A stretch of 64,000 nucleotides of DNA from Cruorifilaria tuberocauda (taxonomy: Eukaryota > Nematoda > Chromadorea > Rhabditida > Onchocercidae). Of this stretch, positions 35,849 through 48,277 are shown one piece after another. Both the position numbers and the translations under genes were made by a program. Below the pieces are notes generated by a model. That model saw only the letters and a list, made by a program, of their open reading frames with translations. It ran no database searches and was not told the DNA's origin. Location of the stretch: assembly GCA_013365365.1 (NCBI GenBank), contig JABVXU010000182.1:40224-104223 (forward strand). Reading direction: 5' to 3'. How positions within the stretch are numbered: position 1 is the first letter of the stretch; every line of letters starts with the position of its first letter.

Positions 35849-38800
35849 ATGTCACTTTTACTAATCACTTCATTGATACTTGTATATATTCCAATAATAG
35901 AAACAACAACATTAGCACCAAATCATGTTGCTATTAATCCGAAACGGAAACATATTGATGCGGACACATCATGGCTTGAACCGGATAAGCATAATGTACA
36001 GAAGGTACATTCTTATTTTCTCTTTAGAAAAACATTAATTATGTTTATTTCGATGTTTGTTTATGAATTCCAACCTATAAACTGATCGTTTTGAGAAAAC
36101 AGTTGTGAAGAGTGATGTACAATAGCGGAATACAAGAAGAATTGACTATTCTTTACCGAAATATTGACGGAAGGAATCGACCGTTTAGTAAAGGCATGAA
36201 AATATTGAAAACGTTTTCAAACGTTGCAGAATTTAATACAGTTTTTTGCCTATTGTTTCTTCCTTCATTAGGTGTCGTTAGACGCGAGTAATCCGGAAAA
36301 AGTAATCCTGAATCTGATTAATTCCGACAAACAGTTGAGTGCATCAGCACACGGTAACATGGCAGTAGCAGAAAGTAACGGACAGCGAGCGCAAGTACAG
36401 CGGTTTGGTGATAAGGGTGGTATTGCACAGGTCGAAGGACATAAGTCGGTTTCTTCTCTTTCTCTTCTCTTCCCTCTTATCACTCTCAATTTTAACTGAT
36501 AATTTTGAGCTTCAGAATAATTCGAATCGAATTGTACGGACTGAAAACAATTGTTTCAATTACTGGAAGGACAATTTTATGAAATAAGATTTCTCTCCTT
36601 CTTTTTTCCAGAGGTCAAATAAAAACTAGGGAAGATGGCGAAGGACGTCATGCATTCTTGAAAGCTGATGGAAAGTACACGTTAGATACAGCTGCCCGTG
36701 GTTCCTTGAAGGATCCGAAAGATACAGACTTTGTAGCTACCAATGAACGATTTGATCTCGTTCTCAACCCACAAAGTCAAAATGAACATGAAGGTACCGG
36801 CACGCTTTCATACAGCGACAAGGTATTATTTCATTTTCCGTAAGTAATACGTAAATAAGGCATTTTCTCTAACAGTTTACTTTTCTTCAATTTTAAAAAT
36901 ATGTATGCCTTTTGTTATTTCAAATACTTCATTAATTTGTGCTTATCAGATTGAATAATTTTGTTCTGATTTTGTCTTTCAAATCTTTGCCTTTGCAAAT
37001 TTCAAATTAAATTTCTTCATATTTATTTATTTATGTCATGCATTATTTATCATAACTTATTACATTATTTCTATTTATTATAAAAATGCAATCTTAAAAA
37101 TATGAAGTACAATTCGTCTATTATTATTATCATATTTAAAGTAAGAGAAAAATTTATGAAAAAAGTATGATTTACAGGAAAAACGAAAAAATAGTAAATA
37201 CGCATACACGATAAAAAAAGATAATCATAAAGTTGATGCTTATCTATCAGCTGATAATGTTAACGATGAGGATGAGTTTTCGCAGTCATTATTTGGCAGA
37301 CGATCTGAAAAATATCATTGTACTGGTAGGAACACTTTGATTTTTAGAATTATTGAATAAAAGGTAATATTTTCCTAGCAAACCTGATAAATATGCTAAT
37401 GACATACAGTAATTTTTGTTCAAAGTCAATTTAAATTTTTAAGGAAATATTTGAAATAAAAAATATGTTTATAATATCTAAAAGATACTAATTTCACTGT
37501 CCGAAAATTTTAAAATTTAGAGAATCGAGTTGGAGAAAATTAATTGAAATTATCTAAGGATTTCTTAAATATATTCTGAATTCTGTTAGATATATGCTTA
37601 GAAAATATGTTACTGTCCGACGTTACTGTTGCTGAAGTAATATGTCAACAAAAATGAGTATTCAGGCTCAAAATAAATTGCATGTTTTTCCATCAAATGA
37701 ATTCTGTCCATTTTTGTTCTGATAAACTTTCCCATAAAGTAAATTGTTTATTTTTCAACATTAACCTTGTTTTTGTTGTTGCCTTATAGCATACATTTAT
37801 AGATTAATTAGATTAGTTCAAAAAAATGTTATGTTTTCAAGAAAAGTTTAAGTAGGATAAAATAAGTGAGTTATTTCTCAGAATGATAATGAAAAAATTC
37901 AGGCAAAGAATAGAACTATTACCTTTGAATTAATAAATATTTTAAAAATATTAGTTTCTGTTGAAAGTAAAGTTTATTGCAGACATTTTTGCTGATGAAG
38001 GACACTTAAATGGTGATATAACTTGGCTTTGGCTGTCATATGCAGAAAATTCAATTTTTGCAAAATTAAGAAAGAATTGAACTTGATCACTTTTATTTTG
38101 CAGCAGAAACACCAGGTATCTCACAATGTTATGATGCGCAAGGGCGTAGCGTAGGTAAAGTGGTAGCTGATAAGTCAGGCAATACTATCATTTACAACGA
38201 TAAGGATGTACCCATTGCTACAGGAAGTGTGCAGAAAATTAACAACCATTCTTATCAAGTATGTATTCATCATTTTTTTCTTTGATTCATTAAGCATAAG
38301 TAGAAATTAAATTGCTTATTTTTCCTTTTCTTGCTCATTTAGAGCAGAAGTATGTTAGTTTGAAAGAGATATTTGTAAGGGATTTGAAGCGAAATTAAAT
38401 TTAATGGTTTGCCTTTCGTGGTTCACTTTTGATGGTTCATCTCTTTCTTTCTTTATAACAAAAGCATCAAATAAAGTTCACAACAAACTTCCTTAATTTT
38501 ATAGTAAGCATTTACCATTTATATAAATTTAAAAAATGAAAAGGACGTTCAAGTCCCACGTAAAGGAGTAAAATTATGATGTAATTTTATATTTGACATG
38601 CTTAAACACAGGTTAATATAATAGTTGAAAAAGATTTCAGCTTTTGGATTGTTATTGATTGAAATGAATATATATAGAATGAAGTTGTTTTAGGCAGTAA
38701 TTAGCAAGAATTTATTTATTGCGAAATTGAAAGACGCTCGAACATCATCATGTTGCCGAGAAATTACCGGGAAAAATTGTACAGATCCAATTAAATTGAG

Positions 38801-41089
38801 AAATCCATCATTTCATCATCCGTCGGAACGTGATGGTGAAACATTAAAATTGACATGGCCTGATTGCGTGGATATGTCCATCGATGTAACACTGCCACCA
38901 AGTATCTGCCTAAATTTGTGCTTTGAATGCTTTCAAGTTATAAATTAGTATAATTTTTTCTCATTTATTAATTAGTTTTCATTGGCATGCAAAAGATGGA
39001 TTTATCTTTGCTTGAAATTTTCAGGTTGTTACCATTATCTCTTAAAAATTTGATACTGTTATTAACTGAGGTTTTAGTTTCATTTGTCTATTAATTTATT
39101 CATTAATAAAAGCATAATTTAATCTGAAACTAAACTAAGTAACTATTAAAATTTTTTTTTAACTTGCAGAAGTTCATATTAATCGCCTTGCTATGAAACT
39201 TGACGTAATGATTCAACCAATCGGTAAATTGCGTTGTATGGATGTAGCAACCTGCGGCCGTGAATGCTATTACTGCGATTGGTGCAAAAACACAAGGTTA
39301 TCATTGTTCTGTCGTAATGATCTAATTTGAAATCAGTATATCATAGGTGAAAATAACATGATAGGATGACTTTACAGTGGCTTTACGGAGCCTTCCGGAG
39401 ATTACTTTACGTTTATTCATTTGTACTTTGAAAGAACTAATTTTAATTAGCTATTATTTTCTTGGTATTTTCTTGTTTTCCTTTTAGTTAGTCAAATTTA
39501 ATTTTAGGAAATTGAAACTGCTAGAAAATACTGATGGTAATTTGTGTCGAGCAACCGAGGAGCGTACCTATCGATTAACTGTCAAATTATGTCCACCACC
39601 AGAAGATCCGTTGTTTACGCTTTGTTCAGCATTTTCGAAATCGGTATGGCAAAAAGATTATTGGCAAAAGCAAGGTGCCGTGGATGTTTGGATGAAATTT
39701 TACGAAAGAGGAGAAACAAGGGCTGAGATAAGTTATCAGTGGCATTTTATATTTATCAGTTCGCTCTTTCCCTTATTTGATTCAGTTATCACTTATCTTA
39801 GAGCATACGAGTAAATATTTTTTGTAGCGGAACTACAGGAAAATTTTTTAATTTCATAAATTTCAAACAGTTACTGTTGCAGAAAATAAAAAAGAAAAAA
39901 TGTTTTAAAGAAAAAGTTATATGCTTAGATTGCCCTGAAATGAATTTTATTGAAATGATAATAATTTTTAGATGGAAAAAGAATTCTTCGCTCAACTGGA
40001 TAATCCTTTGCTTGGTAAAGCATTTAAGTTAGCGATGATAGCTGAATGGCTTGCTGCTAACAGTATTGATGTAATTTTACTTTCTCAAACATTTCTATCT
40101 TGTCAACTTTATTACATTAACATTTCTCTCTCTATAATTTTCATTCTGGAGAAATGAAATATAAAACATATGCATTCACGCTATCAATCATATGGTGATA
40201 GTAACAGATGAAGAATAGAATGACATAGTCTTCAGCGTTTCACGTGAACGTGATGAGATTTTCGTGCTAATTTCACTTAGTCTAATTTCCTCTTGCCAGC
40301 AGTTTACATATCATTTGTAAACGCTCACAAATAAATTAGCTGTGCATAATTGGTTAAATCAACCATGGAAAATTATTAATTTATAGATGAAATATAAAAA
40401 TGTGAATAATGAATAGGTTGATTGTTGAATGGATTCATCCAAGCAATTTATTTTTCAGCAAGGTTCATATACGCCGACGAACTCAGAACTTCTGGAATAT
40501 TGGGTTTCGAAACGGGTACCAGATCGTTTACTTGCCTGTCAACACGCCGTTGTTGATTATGAAATTGAAGGAGCTAAAGTGAAAACAAATTTACTGTTCG
40601 AAGCAGCTACTACAGCTAATTCTGTATGTCATTGCTGAACTCATGCTACTTTCGCATCCAATTCAATAATTAATTTAAAAATTCATTAAGCATTCCTTTT
40701 TTCTTAGAGAATTTGAATGTTACAGTTCTTCAATAATTGTTTTAAGTTTGAAGAAAGAAAAATGACATAAATGATAGTTATTGTTTTTTGCTGCAAAATA
40801 TTTCACATCAAAAAGTGTACATTTATTCCATAATGCTTGGAATATTAGGTCGAATAATAGAATAAAGGAAAAATTTTCTAATTTGTGAAACTTTTATTTT
40901 ATATAATTTATTATTTTATGATTTCAGTTACCAAACATATTCAAAGATAAAAGATGTAGTGCATTTGAGAAGCTTCAAGAAAGCCGATTTCAAGCCGAAG
41001 CAGCAGAATATAAGCGTAACAACGGTCGATCAAATATTCTTAGTGGTCTTGGCAACTTCTTTAGTAATATCAATAATCATGGACGGTAA
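35849..41089 (+). CDS. Unrecognised secreted cysteine-containing protein
   Basis: Exons 35849-36004, 36272-36444, 36612-36822, 37178-37325, 38104-38258, 38694-38901, 39170-39296, 39508-about 39721, 39972-40070, 40459-40623 and 40928-41089 (TAA). The product is about 605 residues. The start ATG opens a clear signal peptide (MSLLLITSLILVYIPIIETT). The N-terminal 180 residues are polar and lack cysteine (TGTLSYSDK, GKYTLDTAARG). From CTAETPGISQCY on, cysteines become frequent, including SSCCREITGKNC and the cluster CGRECYYCDWCKN. I recognise no family. Phases agree everywhere except after exon eight: its obvious donor (ATAA|GTTATC, 39732) is phase 1 while exon nine is phase 0. A GC donor at 39722 or a GT donor earlier (TCG|GTATGG, about 39643) would restore frame. 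It sits next to unc-52, so the neighbour of unc-52 in other nematodes is the first homologue to test. Confidence 0.8.
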
Positions 41090-42130
41090 TCACATCATTC
41101 TTTCGATTTTGACTGCATTGCTAGCAAACATTTGCACGAAACTTTTTGGCTGAGAAATGATGGAAATGCAAATTTTTTGTTTATTCCTAGGAAATATCGT
41201 TCTCGGGAGAAATTTTTTCATTTTATTTTTGTTTATCACATAGCAAAAATGTTTAGCATTTATTTATTATTCATTTAAAGTTTCACATTGCGCTTTTGTC
41301 ATTATTCTTTGAATGCTTTCTTGACTCAGTTACTATTTCACAATTTACAGCTATACTTTGTCTTTTAATTTTCGCACAACTAATATTATATACTAACATA
41401 TTTTCGGATATTCTTTTTGATTCCACCTGGTTGTATCCTTGATCTAGTTACTGCGTTGACCTTTGCAGTTGCATTTTCTCATTTTTAATTTCTGCACAAT
41501 TTATATCAAAAATTCTTTTCCCGGGTGTTCTAAATACCGAGTTGTATTTTAAATTTGAGTAGTATTGGTTTGATAAATAGCTGATATAATTAGGTATATT
41601 ATGCATTATCACGTGTTGAAATGATTTCTTATCGTTGTATCTGCCTCTTCAATCAAAGCCCTGCATTTTGAAAATTTTCTAAATTGATCTTAAGTTTTAT
41701 GAATGATATTAAGTTTTGATGCGATAAAAATGAAGAATCGAACATATCATACAAGTATCATTACATATGGCACATCGGACTTTGATAACTGACCTAATGA
41801 AATGAAATGGATATCGGATTTTCCGGTTTTCATACAATTTAAAGTATTGATCGATCGTTAGTTTAATTAACTGACCTGAAAAACAAAGCATTGTTGCTAA
41901 TATTTTATATCTATTTCTTCACAGTTGAAGTACCATTCAACAGTACTACTTAATGGTTAAAATGACTACTTTTTGAATGTCAATCAATAAATGAAAGTAG
42001 TGCTGTAAATGATAAAGTATAGTAAAATATTACTTAGAGTTTGCCAAGTGTCAAGTATTCTTTTAACCATTTATTTCATATTTACTGAAAATAAATTTTA
42101 TGTTCTAGAATTCTTTCATTTTTTCAAAAG

Positions 42131-42276
42131 GTGTCGTGGATTTTTTCGATCAGACTGAATTGAGATTGAATGTGGTGGAAGATGGGTTTGGTGCAGAAGT
42201 TTTCCGTGTGGACGAGTTCGGGATTTTTAGGATTGCGGTACAAGAGCAGTGTAATAACAGTTTTTTTATAAAATAA
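42131..42276 (+). CDS. Possible orphan exon or gene relic
   Basis: After an acceptor-like TTTTTTCAAAAG the frame with two leading bases is open for 47 codons to TAA at 42274-42276. It reads like protein (VVDFFDQTELRLNVVEDGFG, then EVFRVDEFGIFRI). No start codon or partner exon was found, and I do not recognise the sequence. It may be a terminal exon of a missed gene, a fragment of a mobile element, or chance. Confidence 0.25.
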
Positions 42277-42299
42277 TAGAACGGCTAGCTATGGAAATT

Positions 42300-42390
42300 T
42301 TGTGAACTGTGGAAAACTGGAGAAGATTGCGATAACTGTAGAAACTGCGAAAACTGTGAGAACTGAGGAAACTTATGGAAACTGCACTGA
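42300..42390. repeat. Degenerate short tandem repeat (GGAAACTG-like)
   Basis: Repeated variants of AACTGTGGAAACTG, AACTGCGAAAACTG and AACTGAGGAAACT with a unit of about 8 to 16 bases. It creates a spurious Ser/Gln/Phe-rich reading frame on the minus strand. Confidence 0.6.
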
Positions 42391-45300
42391 CTACAGGAAT
42401 CACGGTCTTTTTTAGATAATCCAAGGAGGAGGAGATTTACCGAGATGGGAAGATTACACAGGAAGAAAATAGATAAAATTGAAGATAACAATTTTCATGA
42501 GAAGAAATGGTTTTACTCATAAAAACGGTAGGATAAATCATTTAATGAAATGGTTAGATTAAATTATTTAGACATAAAACAATTTTTTTTGGAATGAGAA
42601 TATCCGCCGATGACGGCGTCATGAGAATGTTTTGCAAGCAATGATTTATGGAAAAAAGAGATTTAGAAATAATTATAATTAAACTTGGTTTCGAGAAATT
42701 TTCGAGTTCCGATAAAAGTTTCGAGAAAATTCTCGACAAAAGGGAAATTAAAAGGTGATAATTCTTCCATTCTTTAAGTAATTTTATTTCTTTTTAATTT
42801 ATCTTTCATTTTCATTCTGAATACAAACAAATATTCAGATAAGATTTTTTGATTTTTCTAGTGTTATGCGATAGGCTAGCATTCAGATTCTAATACTTTT
42901 ATTCATCCTATCAACGAAGGAATTTGTTTGAAAAAAAGCAAAAGCAAATGTTTACTTCGGATCTTTCATGAAATTCATATCTTGGAAACAGTATAATTGT
43001 TCATTGATGTCCCCTCAAGCATTTCATTTATCACTCAGAACAATGAAACGATTCTGGAAATGCTTTAGCATGTAATTTAATACACGACTAAGTCATTAGC
43101 GGCAGAAAAAGGCTTAATGCTTAATCTCCAAGTTCACACTGATCAACAATCGCAGGATTATTTCAGTTTGCTTCAGATTTTGAAACATAAATTTCCCCAT
43201 ACTTCGATATTGGAACATGATGATAGTTGATTTCATATAGAATCAAATGGAAAATGGAAAGCGAAAAAATTTTATTTGGGATTTTGTTGAAAAAAGTGTG
43301 ATACTTTTCACTTTCACTGCTCATAAGTGTAGGAATTAACAAAAGCAATTGATGTAAATAACCGGAGGAAGAGATTTAATTGTTATCAGTTAATTTTGCA
43401 AATGTAAGCTCAGCAGATAAGGAAGCAGAAAAGGTAAGAATAAAGGGAAAGAAGTGGAAAATCAATGTTTTTCTGTAAGTATTTAGGCATATATATGTAT
43501 TGAATAGAAGGATTTTTAAGTGGATAAATAATTGAAAAGTTTAAAGTTTTCAGGATTGTTAAATTTTTCCTGTTTGGCAAGTCATTAGTAAAATTATTTC
43601 ATGAAAGCATTGAATAATGAGATGATCTTGATGGTGCACCTGATGACATCTGTCCTTGCGCTTTCTTCTGATTAGATACTGCTAATTGAATTGTGTCTCT
43701 TGACCAACTGTTGACGTAATGACTGGTCAGCTTCTTTAATGACCGCTCGACTGTTCCGTATGGCATTAAGGATCGTCGATGGATGAGATTGATTGATCAC
43801 AATGAGTCATCTTTTTTTCAATTATCATGACATCTGACCTTCCCCTTCCTTTTCATCAAGCTGCTTATTAATTAATTCCATTGTTCATCTCCTTTTTGCT
43901 CTTTAATTGTGACAAATGATAAACAAATCATCTATTTCGATTTATTTCGTAGTTTGAAAAGAAAGAACTGCTCTAATTGTAACTTTTATCATTGTCCTAC
44001 TCATGTAATATTTGAAATAAAAAAGTGAAGGGAAACCTGCTTCCTTCACTTCTCTCTCTCTTTATCATTCAACAGTGACGAAAACAAATCAATGGAATAA
44101 TTTCGAAATTCTCTCATTCCCGACATCCGTACAGAATTGTTCATTGATAATGGAAATGTATCAATCATCAGTGATAGAGGGGATAAATAAGGCGAGACGG
44201 AGAAAGGAGAAAAGAAAACACTGAAATGATAAGTAATAATGGTGGTGATGTTGAAATTTGGGGTGGAAATGAACAATTCTAATTCATCAAACATTTGCAA
44301 TCTTTCCTTTTTTCATATTTTTAATTTTTGATTTCTAATTTTTAAACAAATTAATCGATAGAGGAAGGAAAAGCAAAAATAGTTCCGGTTCGATCAGAAA
44401 TATTGTTCAATGATTAAGATCATTCTTCACCATTTCTATCACTCATTAATTCATTAGGAAATTATTTAAAGATAAGATATCGAAAAAAAATTATGATATT
44501 ATGATAATGATGGTAAAAGTTTCATAAAATGAAGGTTGTAATGTTTGGTGAAATGTTCTTAACCAATTTTCAATAACATTTTCAAAATTAATATACTTGG
44601 ATTGATTCTAGTTGTTTATTTTTTGATTGTTTATTAATTTAAGATGGTAAGAAACATTTCATGAAGTAAGGATGAATAATTATTTGAATAGACTGAAAGG
44701 CTAGTGAAATTTACTGAAACTTGGCAATCACTCGTTCATTTCATATTCAAACTTTTCTTCTCGTTCGAAAGATTATAATTGTTTGAAATGATATAATTCT
44801 CATTCCATTAGCAACAATTTTATCAGTAAAATAATCATTAATTATCTAAAGAACTGAATTGCCTCTCTATTCATCCTCTGTTCCTTACTACTTTTCAAGT
44901 GAAAGAATCCTTTAGAGAGAAGGGAATCTACACCAGAATTGTGAAATGATGATAACATGAATTATAGTTCATATGTCATTCCAATGAGATGAGTGAAGCT
45001 GGAAGTTGGCTGAAATTCAGCAGTGGAATACAGAAAGGATTAATTGTCGGTCACCCACCATCGTTTAGCTTTACCAGCATCAGTCGTTAAGGATGATATG
45101 ACGAAAGTAGCTGTCTGGACGGTCGGCAATAGCCTGCTCTTTTCTGGCCAGCCAGTAATCAGTCTCATTGCCTTACTCTCTAAATAAACAAAAGCGCAGT
45201 CGTTGGCTGCATCATTGTTTTTTCTCTTTTCAGATAATACTTTCGATTAAAGATTATTAATCTCGGGCTACGCATTCCCAAATGAATCAAAAAAGCCTTT

Positions 45301-46769
45301 TCATATCATTGAAAAATTGTACTTCGAATACTTTCGTGATATTATTATCGCTTTTCTATCGCTTTCGAGATTATTTTTTCATCCAGTAATACTGTTTGAA
45401 CTAACTTTTTTCATTAATTTCAGCCTCTAATTGGTACATTTTTGTTTTCTCTCTTTCATTCAACTGAGTTATCACAGATTTTCAATGGATTTCTTTAGAG
45501 ATTGGACTAAGACCACTTCCCTCAAGCATGTTCCTATGTCATTTTCAAATTTCTATCGTTCCTCTCATGACTCATATTGGAACCAATAATTTCTATTCAT
45601 CGTTTGTTATGCGATATTTCATTCCTAGTTACTTATATTTCCTGTTATCATCATCATTCTCATCCTGACACTATCAAAATCATCAATGACGTTAATATTA
45701 GTGTATTCTGGAGAAATGCTTCTCTACTTACAGTGATAGCAAGGAAGAAACAATCTTACCAAACATATATAAAATGATAAGGCAAGTCCTTCTCTAATTT
45801 ATTTTCGTCTCTCAAAGACATCATATGATAACTTCACATAATTTTCTAATTAATCAACCATCCGATCCCATGATTTCTTGGCATTCTGTGTCATTTATTT
45901 CCTCTATTCCTTACTTACTTAAATTCACCAGTTATTTCACACGGTGTGAATTATCCATCAGTACAAATTTGGTCAGTTTTTTCGACAGTTATCAAAGTTA
46001 TAAACTTTGCTTCGGATGTCAAGTGTTTCGACTGAAAAAATCTGATTATACTATGTACGGGTCTTCCCCTCATGACTGATTGATTTATAATTCGTAAATT
46101 TGAATCGGTTCAAACATAATTGAAATAACTCGGAAATATGCTGTGACATCAAGCAAGTCATCAGTTTTACTGGCATGTCGAATGATTTCAAATTGAATTG
46201 ATGTATAAATTATACTGAGATAAAATTTGAATTGTCATGTAGACCGCTGAATTGAAATATAGGCCTCAGGAACCTTACAGCTAATGTACTAATCCCCGCG
46301 TATATCGGGTGCTTTGGTACCTCTCGGTTCATTCCCATTATTCTGCACAGTTTTAATATTTGTCTACGTGTGCCTATCTATGTGTATGTTTGCCTCTTTA
46401 TTTCACTTTCACATCAGCACAGTGAAAACACTACTATGAATCATCGGGATCGCCAGCTCATGATCTTGGCTGGTTCCTTCAGGTGCTCCCAGTACGAGGA
46501 GCAGAGTGAGAAGCACTTGTAGACTGCTGAGAGTGATGAATTTCTGCGAACAGTGGCAGTATATATCAGTCTCAAAGAGTAATTTACATTGATGTATCCC
46601 TCAACCGGTTATCATGTCCGGAAAACGATGAAGTGAGCCGGCCGTGAGCAGTGTGAGAGTGGGAAGAATGGCTGCTAGAAGAGACGGCTGCTTTTCCTGC
46701 TATCTATCGATTCATTCCCGATTCTTCGCAGAAGTGACTGACAGCAATCAGTGCAACACTTCTGTATGC

Positions 46770-46870
46770 ATTGCCTATTGTGTATGTGCGTGTTTGTCTG
46801 CACGGTGCATGCACAGGTATGTCAACGTGTGGAGGTGGACGTGTGTGTGTACATATAGTATGTATGTATC
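46770..46870. repeat. GT/GTAT-rich simple sequence
   Basis: Interrupted GTGTGT, GTATGTAT and TGCATGCA runs. It is a simple repeat upstream of the receptor gene, with no coding potential on either strand. Confidence 0.6.
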
Positions 46871-48277
46871 TGATATGGATTGAATGTGCCGTGTGTATCG
46901 GAGGATAATATGCATGTGACCCGGAAACATCCGGCATTTCTTTTTCTTTACAGTTTTAAGAAGTTACAGTAGTTTATATTACATCAGTCAATTTATTTGC
47001 TACTGTAGAAGCTATTTATTCTAAATTCGGATTGGATAACTCGGAGGCTATCTCCCTGGTTCCAGGTTCTCCATCATACTCCCTGAGATGTCGCAAGTCG
47101 AGACAAGGTTGTGTGCCGTCGCTGGTCGGAACGAAGTCAGCGTCATCCCTCACTTCCTCTCACGCAGTGATAACGGGAGAGATGAGATGATCGCTGTATA
47201 TCATTGAATGACCTTTTACCGAACTTCGCAAGCATTCGTTTCATCGCGACGTTATCGGGAAAACGATGACTGTTCCCGTCTCCTTCCTTCCTTGTCCTTA
47301 TCACTTCGTACTCCTCTGCTCTGTATTTTAGTCGTTGTCGCATCCCAACATCGAATTGTTTTATATTTCTCTTTTTCTCTCGCCTTCTTATTCTCTTTGA
47401 ATCATCGCTATTTTCTTCCAGTTATTTTGTTTGTATCGGAAGCGTTCGATTAGTCATGCCATTTCCTTGACTTCTTATCATCCTTAACCAGTGTGATTTG
47501 TCTTGCTTTCGAAAACATTCTTTATTTTCTCTCTAAAATATTCAGCTTCCCAATTTGTTTTCTAATCATGATTATGGCATCTGCAACTAAAGAACTGCTT
47601 TATGATTCAGGTTTACAGTGTCCTATGCTTATATAATATCTGTTGACTGCAGCATTGGTAATTGATTGATGAGAAACATAGTATTGATAATTGATGTTTT
47701 TTATCTCTATTGTATGGTTATATGTATACGATCTATGGAACTCATGATGATATCTTTCCTTTTTGACTGGATTTTTGAATTTGCCTTGTCAGTATAATTC
47801 TAAACCGTAATATATTCCGAATATGCAGTAAGTTTAGTAATCGGATAATCGTATTTTTTGTAGCGAAATGTGTAACAGTTTTAACAATGCTACCACAGTG
47901 ATTGAATAAGTCGTTCTAATTTTCAACCAAGTATGTTGTAATTTCTATTGGTTTATGTTTTACATTGATGGATTGTAATCTATTTTTTTGTTATAGATAC
48001 GTTTAGAATTACATACACGTTCATTTACCTTATTGTTTTCTAATATCGACTGAGAGCGGTATCGACGTGTTATCAATATCCCGTGGAGTGTGGGAAAGTG
48101 CTGATCAGACGAACTTATCATATTCTGCCGGTTTTATATCCTATCTGTTTTATCTCTGCTCCCCTTATTTTGGCTACCTTCCTTATCATCCAGCATCAGC
48201 ACATTATTGCATGGAATGATTAATAATATCATCTCTGTTATAAGGTCTTAAAAAGAATACCATAGTCTTCACTAAAA

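Larger units (their letters stand above)
41090..48277. other. Gene-poor intergenic region, 7.2 kb
   Basis: No continuous gene is visible. It contains a possible orphan exon (42131-42276), a short degenerate tandem repeat (42300-42390) and a GT-rich stretch (about 46770-46870). The last 1-2 kb, which are less AT-rich, probably carry the promoter of the receptor gene at 48278. I found no tRNA, rRNA or transposase. Confidence 0.6.

Noticed and set aside
42285..42491. Minus-strand open frame rich in Ser, Gln and Phe
   Set aside because: It is created by the short tandem repeat at 42300-42390.
46644..46937. Overlapping open frames on both strands rich in Cys/Val or His/Thr/Pro
   Set aside because: They fall on the GT-rich simple sequence and have repeat-like composition, with no splice or start context.
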